Assembly: GCA_965533275.1 (NCBI GenBank)
Contig: CBESWG010000002.1
Span: 62,001 to 126,000 of the forward strand
Direction: 5' to 3'
Source of the DNA: JAUXEH01 sp965533275
GTDB taxonomy: Bacteria > Acidobacteriota > Aminicenantia > Aminicenantales > Aminicenantaceae
Length of the DNA stretch: 64,000 bases
Shown: piece after piece, positions 34,299 through 43,248 of the stretch
How the letters are laid out: every line of letters begins with the position of its first letter
Numbering within the stretch: the first letter of the stretch is position 1
Notes under the pieces: model-generated
Told to the model about the DNA's origin: nothing
Database searches by the model: none
The model's input: the letters and a program-made list of their open reading frames with translations, nothing else
Position numbers and translations under genes: made by a program

Positions 34299-37124
34299 TC
34301 AAAACTCATAGGCCAGGCCCAAACGGAATATCCGGGGAGACTGGATCTCGGTGGCGTAGCGATCGGGATATTCGGGTCCCGTCCATACGTTCTCCTCGGT
34401 CGTCAGATTGCGGTTCATGATGTTGAAGCCATCCAGGATGACTCTCAACCGGGATGTATTTCCCAGGCGCAGGATCTTCTCGACTCTCACGTCCATGGTG
34501 TTGTTGTATTCGTACCGGGAGGCGCCCCGGGGATTTGCCTGGATGGTGAAGGGCCCCTGATTGAAGCCGTCTATGATGATCTTTCGGGCGAAGGGTTGAC
34601 CGTCATAGTATTTGATGACCATGCCCAGGCGGATGTCGTAGGGCGCCAGGTAATCTATGGCCAGGCGTGCTGTATAGGCGCGGTCGAACCGTACCCTGCC
34701 TTTCGCATTGATCAGGTTGTTCGGGTTGTAGAAAAGGTCGCCGACCACCCCGTCATCATTTTCGAATTCCGTATTCCCGGGATTGGTGTGGCCGTCGGCC
34801 TGGATGGCGGTCAGGGACAGCTGAAACGTGAGGCGGTCACCGAACCGCTTGATCAGATTGAGGTCTGCACCGAAGTAGACCGTGTTGCGCGTTCCCGGTT
34901 CCATGTTCGTAAGCAGGTACGCATCCTTTCCCAGAGTATCGGGATCCTGGTTGAAGACCGTGAAGAGGAGATCGTCGTAGGTGTTGGGGATCCGATCGTC
35001 TCCGCTGTCGACATGGTATTCGGGGGTGTACGCGTCGAACGGGACCCCAACGTTCTGGTTGTGGACCACGTAGGTGGTGTTCCGGGTGAATCCGTAGAGG
35101 GAAAAGGACCAGCTCTTCCCGAAGCTGGCGCTGTAGCCGATGCTGTATTCGTCGGTGCGGGGCCTCCTGATCTCGGGATCGATGGCTCCGTACCAAGGCC
35201 CCTCTCTCCGGAGAAGTTTGCCCGCCTCTCCCCCCTGGAAAGCTCCGTCTTGGTTGGAATCGTTCCAGGCATATGCCAGGCCGGAAAGGGAAAAAGGATT
35301 GCCATAGGTGAGATAGTTGAGGGGGAGGGTGTTGTAGTAGCGGGCATAGGAAATCTTGAGGACCGTGGACTTGCTCCGAGTCATGGGGATGCTGACCCCC
35401 AGCCTGGGAGCGAGATTGAGCCAGCCGATCTCCCCCTTGCCTAACAAGCTCGAGTCCTGACCGGGGAGGGGAGTCGTGAAGGCGGACTCGCGATCAGGGA
35501 CCCAGGCTTTGTTTCCGCTGAGCCCCAGGCCGGCATACACAGTGAAAAGGCCCGGGAATATCATGCTGTCCTGCGCGTACAGGTTCCAGAGACTCCCGGA
35601 TTCATAGTGTTTCAGAGGCGTGTTATAGAACACCACCTCCAGCGCCCGGTCATCCTGGAAACGCAGGTGCGTGTCTTCCCAGATCTCCTTCTGAGAACTG
35701 GCTGAAGCGGTCAGCCATGAAAAGCCGTACTGCACCCGGTGGCGTGCACCCAGGAGAGATCCCAGCCACAGATCTCCCTTGAGGTCGAGCGTGAGCGATC
35801 GGCTCCGGTCCTCCGAAGCGAGCGGGGCTGAGCCGCTTGGCGTCCCAAAGAAGATATCCACGCCATGGGGACCGGGCAGGGAATCCTGGAATTCGGAAAG
35901 GAAATCCGCTTGGGCAAAGCCCAATCCCAGGCGGATGCTGTGGTTGGGTCGCAGGCGTTTGTCCCAGAGGAGCTGGGCGACTGCGAAGCGTTCGTCACGG
36001 AGGTTGGTAGCGGAAAAGGGCACGGCACGGCCCGCTCCGTAGGAGTCATGGGCCAGGGTTTGTCCGGTCCAGACGAACCTCAGCCGGCTCGTGTCTGAGA
36101 AGTGGGTGAGCCCGAGCGTGCCGGACAGCAGTCGGGACTGGTCATATTCTTGGAGCTCCGCGATGTCACGGGAAAGATCGAAGGCGGATACCGAGGCAAA
36201 AAAATGGAGCTTCTGGGGGATAAGGGGGCCAGAGACATGCGCATTGCCGTCCAGCATGTAGTGGAACCCATTGGATTCGCTCAAGCCTTCGAGTTCCAGC
36301 TGTGGCGTGATGTTGTTTGCCTGCAGGCTGTGGTTGAGATAGAAGGCGGAGATCCCTCCGTGAAAGCGGCTGCCTCCTTCCGGGGTGATCAGGTTGAGGA
36401 TCCCTCCGGGAGAAACCACGTAGGATGGGAGCCCGCCGTTCATCAGCTGCGTGTATTCCAAGCCATAAAAATCGGGATAGAGGAGGGGCCGGCCCATTCC
36501 GTAGGGATCGGTCACGTCCATGCCGTTCAGACGGTAGCCGCTCTGGGTCCAGGAGGTTCCTCCCCGAACGCTGAACAGGGCCGGGATCCCGCTGTACAGC
36601 CCGCCCACATCGATCCGATTCGTAGTGGCCGATAGATCCATGTTCTCCACCAGGGCCCAAAGGTTGTGCGCAACGGGCAGGCCTTGGATCCGGTCGCGAT
36701 CCAATACGGTCTGGTGGCTGTTCCAGGTATGATCCACCGCCACGCGTTTTACTGACGAGGCCTCCGGGCTTTGAGAGGGGCTGAGGATCACACTCAGATG
36801 CAGCGTCATCCCGGGTTCCAGGATCAGGTCGTCGCAGGAATAGGACCAGTATCCTTTGTGCTCGACCAGGAGAGTGAATCTTCCGGGAGACAGCCCGGGA
36901 AGCTGGAAGCTCCCTTCTCGAGAAGATTCGACTGCGATAGGAGTGGAGTCCGGGCCGTGGCGGAGGATGAGACGGGCACCGCCTAGGACCTCACCTCCGG
37001 AAGCACGCACCGTCCCCCACAGAGCTGCCTGATCCGAGGCTGCACTTAGAGGGGAGGGGAGAACGGCCCACAGTCCTAGGAGGAAAAACGCAAACACACC
37101 GGCAGAGAGCTTGGCGGCGCGCAT
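34299..37124 (-). CDS. TonB-dependent outer-membrane receptor with N-terminal carboxypeptidase-regulatory-like domain
   Basis: 941-residue outer-membrane protein. A signal peptide (residues 1-28, ending SPLSAAS) is followed by a carboxypeptidase-D regulatory-like beta-sandwich (LWGTVRASGGEVLGGARLIL; FQLPGLSPGRFTLLVEHKGY). A plug-like region has GGTSWTQSGYRLNGMDVTDP, and a long barrel follows, ending GLAYEF with the terminal aromatic. TonB-box and plug motifs are weak, as in the Oar-like/SusC-distant receptors of Acidobacteria and Myxococcota. Substrate unknown. AGGAG lies 13 nt before the ATG, farther than usual. It is divergent from lpd, with a 170-bp shared promoter region. Confidence 0.88.
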   Translation of the reverse strand: MRAAKLSAGVFAFFLLGLWAVLPSPLSAASDQAALWGTVRASGGEVLGGARLILRHGPDSTPIAVESSREGSFQLPGLSPGRFTLLVEHKGYWSYSCDDLILEPGMTLHLSVILSPSQSPEASSVKRVAVDHTWNSHQTVLDRDRIQGLPVAHNLWALVENMDLSATTNRIDVGGLYSGIPALFSVRGGTSWTQSGYRLNGMDVTDPYGMGRPLLYPDFYGLEYTQLMNGGLPSYVVSPGGILNLITPEGGSRFHGGISAFYLNHSLQANNITPQLELEGLSESNGFHYMLDGNAHVSGPLIPQKLHFFASVSAFDLSRDIAELQEYDQSRLLSGTLGLTHFSDTSRLRFVWTGQTLAHDSYGAGRAVPFSATNLRDERFAVAQLLWDKRLRPNHSIRLGLGFAQADFLSEFQDSLPGPHGVDIFFGTPSGSAPLASEDRSRSLTLDLKGDLWLGSLLGARHRVQYGFSWLTASASSQKEIWEDTHLRFQDDRALEVVFYNTPLKHYESGSLWNLYAQDSMIFPGLFTVYAGLGLSGNKAWVPDRESAFTTPLPGQDSSLLGKGEIGWLNLAPRLGVSIPMTRSKSTVLKISYARYYNTLPLNYLTYGNPFSLSGLAYAWNDSNQDGAFQGGEAGKLLRREGPWYGAIDPEIRRPRTDEYSIGYSASFGKSWSFSLYGFTRNTTYVVHNQNVGVPFDAYTPEYHVDSGDDRIPNTYDDLLFTVFNQDPDTLGKDAYLLTNMEPGTRNTVYFGADLNLIKRFGDRLTFQLSLTAIQADGHTNPGNTEFENDDGVVGDLFYNPNNLINAKGRVRFDRAYTARLAIDYLAPYDIRLGMVIKYYDGQPFARKIIIDGFNQGPFTIQANPRGASRYEYNNTMDVRVEKILRLGNTSRLRVILDGFNIMNRNLTTEENVWTGPEYPDRYATEIQSPRIFRLGLAYEF

Positions 37125-37164
37125 GCTCAGGTCAGGACTCCTTTTTTTGTCTGGAAATTCCCCC

Positions 37165-37195
37165 TATATATGACGTTTTTCCACCGGGGTGTCAA
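37165..37195 (-). promoter_or_regulatory. Promoter of the TonB-dependent receptor gene
   Basis: Minus strand perfect TTGACA at 37190-37195; an AT-rich -10 region holds CATATA (37167-37172, 17-bp spacer) or TATATA (37165-37170, 19-bp spacer). Confidence 0.52.
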
Positions 37196-37231
37196 GCGCA
37201 AATTGAGGCGCACTTGAATCACAAAATCGGA

Positions 37232-37261
37232 TTTCCCAACGGAGAGAATTTTTACTATAAT
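37232..37261 (+). promoter_or_regulatory. Promoter of lpd
   Basis: Perfect TATAAT at 37256-37261; the best -35 is a weak TTTCCC at 37232-37237 with an 18-bp spacer. The start would be near 37268, leaving a 27-nt leader with GAGGA before the ATG. Confidence 0.5.
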
Positions 37262-37294
37262 CAAAGCTTAAAAGTTTGGATCCATGAGGATAGC

Positions 37295-38701
37295 ATGAAA
37301 CGAGAACGCTTTGACCTGGGAATAATAGGAGCGGGACCGGGTGGCTATGTGGCCGCCATACGGGCCGCCCAGCTGGGAATGTCGGTCGCTCTGATCGAAA
37401 AGGATCGTGTGGGGGGGACCTGCATGAACAGGGGGTGCATCCCCACGAAGCATCTCCTGCATGAAACTCAACGTTTTTCGGATGTGAGCCGGAATCCCTT
37501 CCTGTCCGGACCTGTTTCCGAGGTGGGCTGTGACTGGCCTGCGGTCCAGGCTGAGAAACGGAAGCGCGTGGAGTGCCTGGTGAGCGGGATCGAATTCCTG
37601 CTGAAAAAGAATGGTGTGACAGTGATGCAGGGTGCCGGTTCTCTTAGAAAGGAAAACGAGATCGAGGTAGAATGGGACGGGGAAACATCGGTCCTGGAGG
37701 CGGGCCGCATCATCCTGGCAAACGGAAGCCGGCCGGCGGTGCTGCCCTTTCTGCAACCGGATGGGGACCGGATCATGACCAGCCGCGAGGCCCTGGAGCT
37801 CGAGGACATCCCCTCCCGCCTGCTGGTCGTCGGAGCCGGGGCCATCGGTCTCGAGTTGGGAACCATCTTCCGGCGCCTGGGGAGCGAGGTCACGGTCCTG
37901 GAGATTCTCCCCCAGATCCTTCCCGGTGCGGATCTGAGCCTGGCACGCAGGCTGCAGCGGATATTGAAAAATCAGGGCTTGGACATCCGGCTGCGCATGC
38001 AGATCCAGGGAGTGGACAGGAAGGAGGGGGGCGGACTCACCTTGAGCGGCACCTGCCTGAAAGACGGGAAGGCTTTCGCCCTCACCGGTGACCGCGTGCT
38101 GTTGGCTACGGGCCGGAAATCGGAATCCGGCGGCTGCGAGCACGGTGCGCTGCAGTGGGATGAAACCGGGTGCCTGAAGGTCAGCGATTCTTGGGAAACA
38201 GACGTTCCCGGTGTCCTCGCCATCGGAGACCTGACCGGCGGAAAACTCCTGGCACACAAGGCCTCCCACGAGGCCATCCTGGCGGTGGAAAATTTGGCTG
38301 GAGCCAAACATGCCCGGTCCGACCTCGTTGTTCCCATGGCCGTGTTCACAGATCCGGAATTCGCCTCAGTGGGATTGACCGAAGCAGAGGCCCGCGAGCG
38401 ATTGGGAGACGGTATCAAAGTGGGGACCTTCAGCCTGCAGGCCAACGGGCGGGCATTGACACTAGGAGAGCAGGAGGGAACGGTCAAGGTGATCGCGGAC
38501 CACGAAGAAAGGGTGTGGGGAGCCCACATCCTGGCCCCCCATGCCTCTGAGCTCATCACGGAGATGACCCTCGCCGTCTCACGGGGGCTCAAGCTCTCCG
38601 AGGTGGCGGACACCATCCACATCCATCCCACGTTATCCGAAGCGGTGATGGAAGCCGTACTCCACGGCAACGGCCGGGCGATCCACGCACTGAACATGTG
38701 A
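37295..38701 (+). CDS. lpdA: Dihydrolipoyl dehydrogenase
   Basis: FAD-containing disulfide oxidoreductase, the E3 component of 2-oxoacid dehydrogenase complexes or the L-protein of glycine cleavage; 468 residues. FAD loop LGIIGAGPGGYVAAIRAAQ. The redox-active disulfide is GGTCMNRGCIPTK, a slight variant of the usual GGTCLNVGCIPSK. NAD loop VVGAGAIGLELGTIFRRLG. FAD-binding VLAIGDLTGGKLLAH. The C-terminal catalytic His-Glu dyad is in IHIHPTLSEAVMEA. ATG 37295 follows GAGGATAGC; a longer in-frame start lies upstream of the predicted transcript. No E1, E2 or GcvP genes are in the window, so its partner complex is unknown. Threonine aldolase nearby hints at glycine metabolism. Confidence 0.93.
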   Translation: MKRERFDLGIIGAGPGGYVAAIRAAQLGMSVALIEKDRVGGTCMNRGCIPTKHLLHETQRFSDVSRNPFLSGPVSEVGCDWPAVQAEKRKRVECLVSGIEFLLKKNGVTVMQGAGSLRKENEIEVEWDGETSVLEAGRIILANGSRPAVLPFLQPDGDRIMTSREALELEDIPSRLLVVGAGAIGLELGTIFRRLGSEVTVLEILPQILPGADLSLARRLQRILKNQGLDIRLRMQIQGVDRKEGGGLTLSGTCLKDGKAFALTGDRVLLATGRKSESGGCEHGALQWDETGCLKVSDSWETDVPGVLAIGDLTGGKLLAHKASHEAILAVENLAGAKHARSDLVVPMAVFTDPEFASVGLTEAEARERLGDGIKVGTFSLQANGRALTLGEQEGTVKVIADHEERVWGAHILAPHASELITEMTLAVSRGLKLSEVADTIHIHPTLSEAVMEAVLHGNGRAIHALNM

Positions 38702-38751
38702 AAGAAGCGTCTAGATCAAGGGACCAGGACAAGAGACAAGACCGCAGCGGG

Positions 38752-40374
38752 TCACTTGATATAACCCAGGGACCTGAGCATTTCTAGGCTGTCTGGATCC
38801 AGCTTGACCTCCCCCTTGGACTTGCCGATCTCCTGAGCTTTTCGGATCACATCTGAATAGAGTTCCCGTACTTTTCCGTCTTCCTGAAACATGGCAGAGA
38901 CATCCTGTGTCTCGGCCCGGTCTTTCTCGAGGTGGTACAGTTGGATCTCCTGACGGGAGGGAGTGAAGATCAGGTGCCAGGGCGCCCTGATCCCACCGAA
39001 ACGGTCTTCCGCAGCTTCGGGTCTGTAAGTCTCCTGGAACAGGAAGCGGGAATCCGGACGATCATATTCGGGCAGGACCTGTCCCGTGTGGAAAGGGAAG
39101 GGAGCCCAGCCCATCTTTTCCATGAGGGTGGGGGCGATGTCCAGGAGGCTCACCAGCGAATGAACCCGGGCAGGCTCGACACCCGATCGGGGATCGAGCA
39201 TGATCAGAGGGACCCTGAGATAGGTGTTCCTCAGGTAATGGACATGGCCGAAGTAGGCCTCGCGGCTTTCCCCCAGGTGTTCTCCCAAGCCTTCGCCGTG
39301 GTCCCCGACCAATATTATCAGGGTATTCTCCATAAGACCCAAGGAGATCAGCGTGTCCTTCAGGTGGCCGATCTCGCTGTCCAGGTACTCCACCTCGCTG
39401 CGGTAGCCCGATACGTGCTCGGAGGGGAAAAGGTTGAGATTTCCCTGGGCCGTGATGATCAATCGACGTGCTGGGCCGGGATTTTGGATCGAGAGGACCG
39501 CCTGATCCCGGAACGCGAGGATGCGGCTGTCTCCCCGTTCCAGCAGAGTGCCCTCCTCGATATCGATCTCCAGCCCAGTGCTGTCTTGGAAGAGGATGTC
39601 GTTCAGGCTTACGCGGTATTCATCCCTCTTGACGGGAAAGGGCTTCAAGCTCTCGAACTGGATCCTGTTTATTCCCGGCTCGAGATCGAATCCGAGCTCC
39701 AGATCTTCCCGCCACTGCGCACAGATCTCATACAGAACCTCTCCCCGGCAGCGAATCCGCAGGTCCGGGCCCAGTGTGGGGGGAGCATAGGGGTCGTGCG
39801 GGTCCGAGAAGTGGACCCAGAGGAAGAATCGGTCGTGTTGATTCTGTTGGAGCCAGGGTAGCACATGGTCGTTCACTTCGTGAGCGGTCCGGTACCAGCG
39901 CCGCGGATGCGCCTCATCCCAAAAAAGATCGAAACCGTTACTCAAGTTGAACCTGGAGTTCAGGACCCCCAGGGAAACGAAGGCGGCTGTCTTCGCCCCG
40001 CGCCGCTGGAAGGCCTCGGCAAGGGAGGCCCAGGCCGAGTCGGGGAGCAAGGCCTGCCCATTGTTATACGATCGGAGCCGGTGGGGGGGGAGAGAGTAGA
40101 ACAGGGAGGCGTGGGCCGGCAGGGTGATCGGGATGGGTGAGAAAGCGTTGGTATACAGAATGCCCTGGGCAGCGAAACTGTCGATCTGCGGCGTCAAGGC
40201 CTTGTTCTCGCCGTAGGCCCCGATAAAATCCGCCCTTTGGGTATCCAGGGTGATCAAGAGGACATTCTGAGGGGGAGCGCCTGGCCGATCTCCGCAGGAC
40301 ACACAGAGGGATGCGGTGAACAGCAGGGCCATCGCTGGGCCGGATCCGAAAGGGCGCTTTCTTTTTTTTCTCAC
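38752..40374 (-). CDS. Sulfatase/AlkP-superfamily lipoprotein, short form (Thr84 at nucleophile position)
   Basis: 540-residue lipoprotein: basic n-region, hydrophobic core and lipobox Cys27 (SLCVSC). The catalytic domain opens LLITLDTQRADFIGAYG with metal ligand Asp44. The position of the sulfatase formylglycine is Thr84 in PITLPAHASL, so the C-x-P-S-R motif is replaced by T-L-P-A-H. GDHGEGLGEH and YFGHVHYL supply later metal ligands. An extra domain of about 125 residues (201-325) interrupts the fold after SDPHDPYAPP. It ends EMLRSLGYIK. The start is GTG 40374 after GAGG. It lies 36 nt after the long paralogue in the same operon. It is probably a phosphoesterase or transferase, not a sulfatase (inference). 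Confidence 0.84.
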   Translation of the reverse strand: MRKKRKRPFGSGPAMALLFTASLCVSCGDRPGAPPQNVLLITLDTQRADFIGAYGENKALTPQIDSFAAQGILYTNAFSPIPITLPAHASLFYSLPPHRLRSYNNGQALLPDSAWASLAEAFQRRGAKTAAFVSLGVLNSRFNLSNGFDLFWDEAHPRRWYRTAHEVNDHVLPWLQQNQHDRFFLWVHFSDPHDPYAPPTLGPDLRIRCRGEVLYEICAQWREDLELGFDLEPGINRIQFESLKPFPVKRDEYRVSLNDILFQDSTGLEIDIEEGTLLERGDSRILAFRDQAVLSIQNPGPARRLIITAQGNLNLFPSEHVSGYRSEVEYLDSEIGHLKDTLISLGLMENTLIILVGDHGEGLGEHLGESREAYFGHVHYLRNTYLRVPLIMLDPRSGVEPARVHSLVSLLDIAPTLMEKMGWAPFPFHTGQVLPEYDRPDSRFLFQETYRPEAAEDRFGGIRAPWHLIFTPSRQEIQLYHLEKDRAETQDVSAMFQEDGKVRELYSDVIRKAQEIGKSKGEVKLDPDSLEMLRSLGYIK

Positions 40375-40410
40375 TCTTTTTTGCCTCGGTCAGGCCCCAT
40401 CTCCGCGTAT

Positions 40411-43062
40411 TCAGCGCAAATATCCCAGCGCCTTGAGCCGCTCCTCCAGTTCCTTTGTCATCCGGATCTGTTCCCGCCCCCGTTCGAGCCGGGACTTGGA
40501 TCGATAGTACTCGTCGAGAAAACGCAGGACCTCGTCGCGGAGCTTTTGGGCGCGGACGGAGATGTCGGTCCTCTCGGCAGGGTCCCTGGTCAGATCGTAA
40601 GTCTCCACGGCTTCGGTCCCGTCCAGGGATCGATTTACGATGAACTTGAGGCCGTCACGGTTGGTGGCAATTTTGGCAGGGTATAGTTCCGGCATGTTCT
40701 TGTGGGCCAGGTCGCTGATGAAGACTCGGTCCGCATGACCATTCCCTGAAAGAAGAGGAATCAGGCTGAGGCCCTCGATCCCGCTCCTGCCGCCGGGGAG
40801 ATCCAGCACATCGAGTACGGTGGGCAGGACATCGAGGAGGCGTACCGTGGTGGACAGCCTGCGACCGGAGTGTTGGGAGTGGGGAAATTTGATCAGCAGG
40901 GGAACCCGGATCGCCTCGTCATAGAGGGTCTGACCGTGCAGCCATCCCCCGTGCTCGGCGAATTCTTCCCCATGATCTGAGGTGACGATCAGCAGCGTGT
41001 TGTCGTAGATCCCCAGGTCTTTGAGATGTGTCACCAGGGGCTTGAGGAGCATCTCATCCGTATAGCGGATCTCTCCGTCATAGAGGGCCACGATGTTCTC
41101 CCGTTCCTCGGGCGAAAATATCCGGTTCTGTCCCTCGTCCTGCAGCAGGGAGTGCAGCGCCAAACCTGTCCACTCCGCGTCCTCCTGTTCGAGGAACATC
41201 GAGTTCCAGGGAGCGGGACTTACATAGGGATCGTGGATCTGATAGGTGTGCAGGAAGAGGAAGAACGGCCTGTCGCTGTTGTTTTTCAACCAGCGGGATG
41301 TGTGTTCGAACAGGCGCTCAACCTCATCCTTGCCCTGCGGCTGTTTGTGCCCCTTGGTGGGATTGTCATAGCGGTCGAAGCCTTTGGCAAAGCCGTAAAT
41401 GCGGCTCACATATCCGCCGGCCGTGAAGCCGCAGGTCAGATATCCACGGTCCCGCAGAAGGGAGGCCAGAGAGGGGAGTGCGGCGTTGATCTTCTGGTCG
41501 TTGAAGTATACCTGGTGGCTGGCAGAGTTCAGTGAGAAAAGCAGCGAAAGGTGTGAGGGGAGGGTCCAGGGACTCTGCGCATAGGAAAACTCGAAAAGAG
41601 CACTCTCCTTGGCAAGGCTGTCGAGGGAAGGGCTCGTGTCCCGGGCATAACCATAGCAGCCCAGGTGGTCGGCCCGGAGGGTGTCCAATGAGATCAGGAT
41701 CACGTTGGGACGGGAGTGTGAGCCGCTCTCGAATACGATCGGATTTTCCCAATACCCCAGTCCGGTGGGCAATTCGACTTCGGCGTCGCTCTTGCCGGAG
41801 AGGGCCTCCGTGATGAAGCTCAGAGTCACCGAACTGCCGGCATAGGAGGAAAGGTCGATGCGTGACCTCGATAACTGATCGCGTAGGGGATCGGAGGTTC
41901 GGGTGAGTTCCTGCTCATGCAGGATCAGAACCTGGCCTCCGGTTTCGGCCGTGACCTTGAAATTCACGCGCTGGCCTTCGGGGCTGCCCCAGTAGCCGAA
42001 AATGCCTGACCCAAACTCAAGAAAGGCCGAATCCGGGATGAGCAGCTCGAACTCGAACCGGCTGGGCGGGGGGGCCATGAGTGCTCTCAGAGTGAGGTCC
42101 TCCAACAGAAGTTCCTTCTTTACGTATTCCGGATTGACGGGCTGATCCGATTCATCGGCGAGATGCTCGTATTTCATCCTGTATGCTTCCGCCAGGTGAT
42201 GCCGACGCCCAGAATCGTCCAGGGCTGTCAAGTACCGCACCTGGAGCTCGCTGTCCGTGAATCCCGGCTGCTGTTCGAAGGGCACGAAGAATAGGACCAC
42301 ATCGTTTCTGGAAAGGACCCGGGTCCGGAAGATGAGGAGGCGAGGTGGAGTGGCCCGGCGTGACTCCAGCCTGCGAGTCAGCCGGGGCCGCAGGGCGATC
42401 CTGTGGCTTCCTGGCGTCCCTTGGAAGCCGAAGCGCAGGGCGGAGGTCTCGCGTCCCACGGGCTTTGCCTCCACAAATTCGTCATCCACGTAGAGGGCCA
42501 CCTCCAGCGGATGCCAATTGTTTCGGGCCAGTACTTCCAATTCCACCGGTGCTTCAGGCAGGACCGCTTCGACTGCCAGGACCTCTCCTTCCTCTAGGAC
42601 TACGCGGCCCATGTCCTTTCGATATTTTTCGGAGAGGCTCAGATCGATCTCCGTGTGGGTCTTAACCCATTTCCAGTTCACGGCCGAGGGTGCCTCCCCC
42701 TCGAGGAAAGGCACTCGTTGTCCGTCCAGCCTGGCCTCCATGCCCTGAGGGGGGAGGGAATCGGACAAACCCAGGATCGAGCGTTCTGTCGTGGCTGCCC
42801 AGACCTTGAGCCGCGATGTGGAGAGCTCGGGGATGAGGCGCAGCCGGCTGCTGAGGTCCTCCTCCCTGGAAGAGAAGCGATCCTGGATCCCGGCAAAGGG
42901 AGTGGCCGCCAAGTTCTCCGGGCCTAGAAGATCGATGAGGTGCATGATCCCATCCCGGGTGAAATCATGGCGCGTGCGGCGCCCCTGTCCGCAGTGCAGG
43001 GCAAGCAGCATCGATACCAGGATGACCATGGCGACGGGCCTGGATCCACTACGCGTGTTCAT
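40411..43062 (-). CDS. Sulfatase/AlkP-superfamily lipoprotein, long form (Thr500 at nucleophile position)
   Basis: 883-residue lipoprotein with lipobox Cys24 (LLALHC). About 420 residues of beta-rich sequence precede the catalytic domain, including a sandwich-like unit with NWHPLEVALYVDDEFVEAKP. The catalytic domain starts VILISLDTLRADHLGCYGYA. Thr500 in SPWTLPSHLSLL sits where sulfatases have formylglycine. SDHGEEFAEHGGWLHGQTLY and the Asp of the first strand are metal ligands. It ends LEERLKALGYLR. The pairwise closest relative in the window is the long protein at 43249. The promoter at 43071-43099 ends 8 nt from the ATG, and no ribosome site is present, so the mRNA is probably leaderless. 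Confidence 0.85.
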   Translation of the reverse strand: MNTRSGSRPVAMVILVSMLLALHCGQGRRTRHDFTRDGIMHLIDLLGPENLAATPFAGIQDRFSSREEDLSSRLRLIPELSTSRLKVWAATTERSILGLSDSLPPQGMEARLDGQRVPFLEGEAPSAVNWKWVKTHTEIDLSLSEKYRKDMGRVVLEEGEVLAVEAVLPEAPVELEVLARNNWHPLEVALYVDDEFVEAKPVGRETSALRFGFQGTPGSHRIALRPRLTRRLESRRATPPRLLIFRTRVLSRNDVVLFFVPFEQQPGFTDSELQVRYLTALDDSGRRHHLAEAYRMKYEHLADESDQPVNPEYVKKELLLEDLTLRALMAPPPSRFEFELLIPDSAFLEFGSGIFGYWGSPEGQRVNFKVTAETGGQVLILHEQELTRTSDPLRDQLSRSRIDLSSYAGSSVTLSFITEALSGKSDAEVELPTGLGYWENPIVFESGSHSRPNVILISLDTLRADHLGCYGYARDTSPSLDSLAKESALFEFSYAQSPWTLPSHLSLLFSLNSASHQVYFNDQKINAALPSLASLLRDRGYLTCGFTAGGYVSRIYGFAKGFDRYDNPTKGHKQPQGKDEVERLFEHTSRWLKNNSDRPFFLFLHTYQIHDPYVSPAPWNSMFLEQEDAEWTGLALHSLLQDEGQNRIFSPEERENIVALYDGEIRYTDEMLLKPLVTHLKDLGIYDNTLLIVTSDHGEEFAEHGGWLHGQTLYDEAIRVPLLIKFPHSQHSGRRLSTTVRLLDVLPTVLDVLDLPGGRSGIEGLSLIPLLSGNGHADRVFISDLAHKNMPELYPAKIATNRDGLKFIVNRSLDGTEAVETYDLTRDPAERTDISVRAQKLRDEVLRFLDEYYRSKSRLERGREQIRMTKELEERLKALGYLR

Positions 43063-43070
43063 GACTCGAT

Positions 43071-43099
43071 ATTATTTCCCCAACCGTGTGTGTTGTCAA
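43071..43099 (-). promoter_or_regulatory. Promoter of the leftward AlkP-lipoprotein operon (leaderless geometry)
   Basis: Minus strand perfect TTGACA (43094-43099), a 17-bp spacer and AATAAT (43071-43076). The predicted start is at 43064, 1 nt before the ATG at 43062. The -35 box is embedded in the palindrome TGTTGTCAACA. Confidence 0.78.
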
Positions 43100-43101
43100 C
43101 A
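43091..43101. promoter_or_regulatory. 11-bp perfect palindrome over a -35 box
   Basis: TGTTGTCAACA is perfectly symmetrical around its central base and covers the -35 hexamer of the leftward AlkP-lipoprotein promoter, where a repressor could block polymerase. No regulator is identified. Confidence 0.4.
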
Positions 43102-43187
43102 AGGGCCAGGGGGGAGGGGCTTGCGGTACGGAGCAAACGGTGAGGCACGGGAGCCCGTCCTGAGTGAGACAAAAAATCCTGCTGGTT

Positions 43188-43216
43188 TTGACAAAAACAC
43201 CGTTGTGCCCCATAAT
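43188..43216 (+). promoter_or_regulatory. Promoter of the rightward AlkP-lipoprotein operon
   Basis: Perfect TTGACA (43188-43193), a 17-bp spacer, and CATAAT (43211-43216). The start would be near 43223, with a leader of about 26 nt before the ATG at 43249. Confidence 0.76.
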
Positions 43217-43248
43217 TGTGCGGAGTTTTGGAACGGAAAACCGATCAG

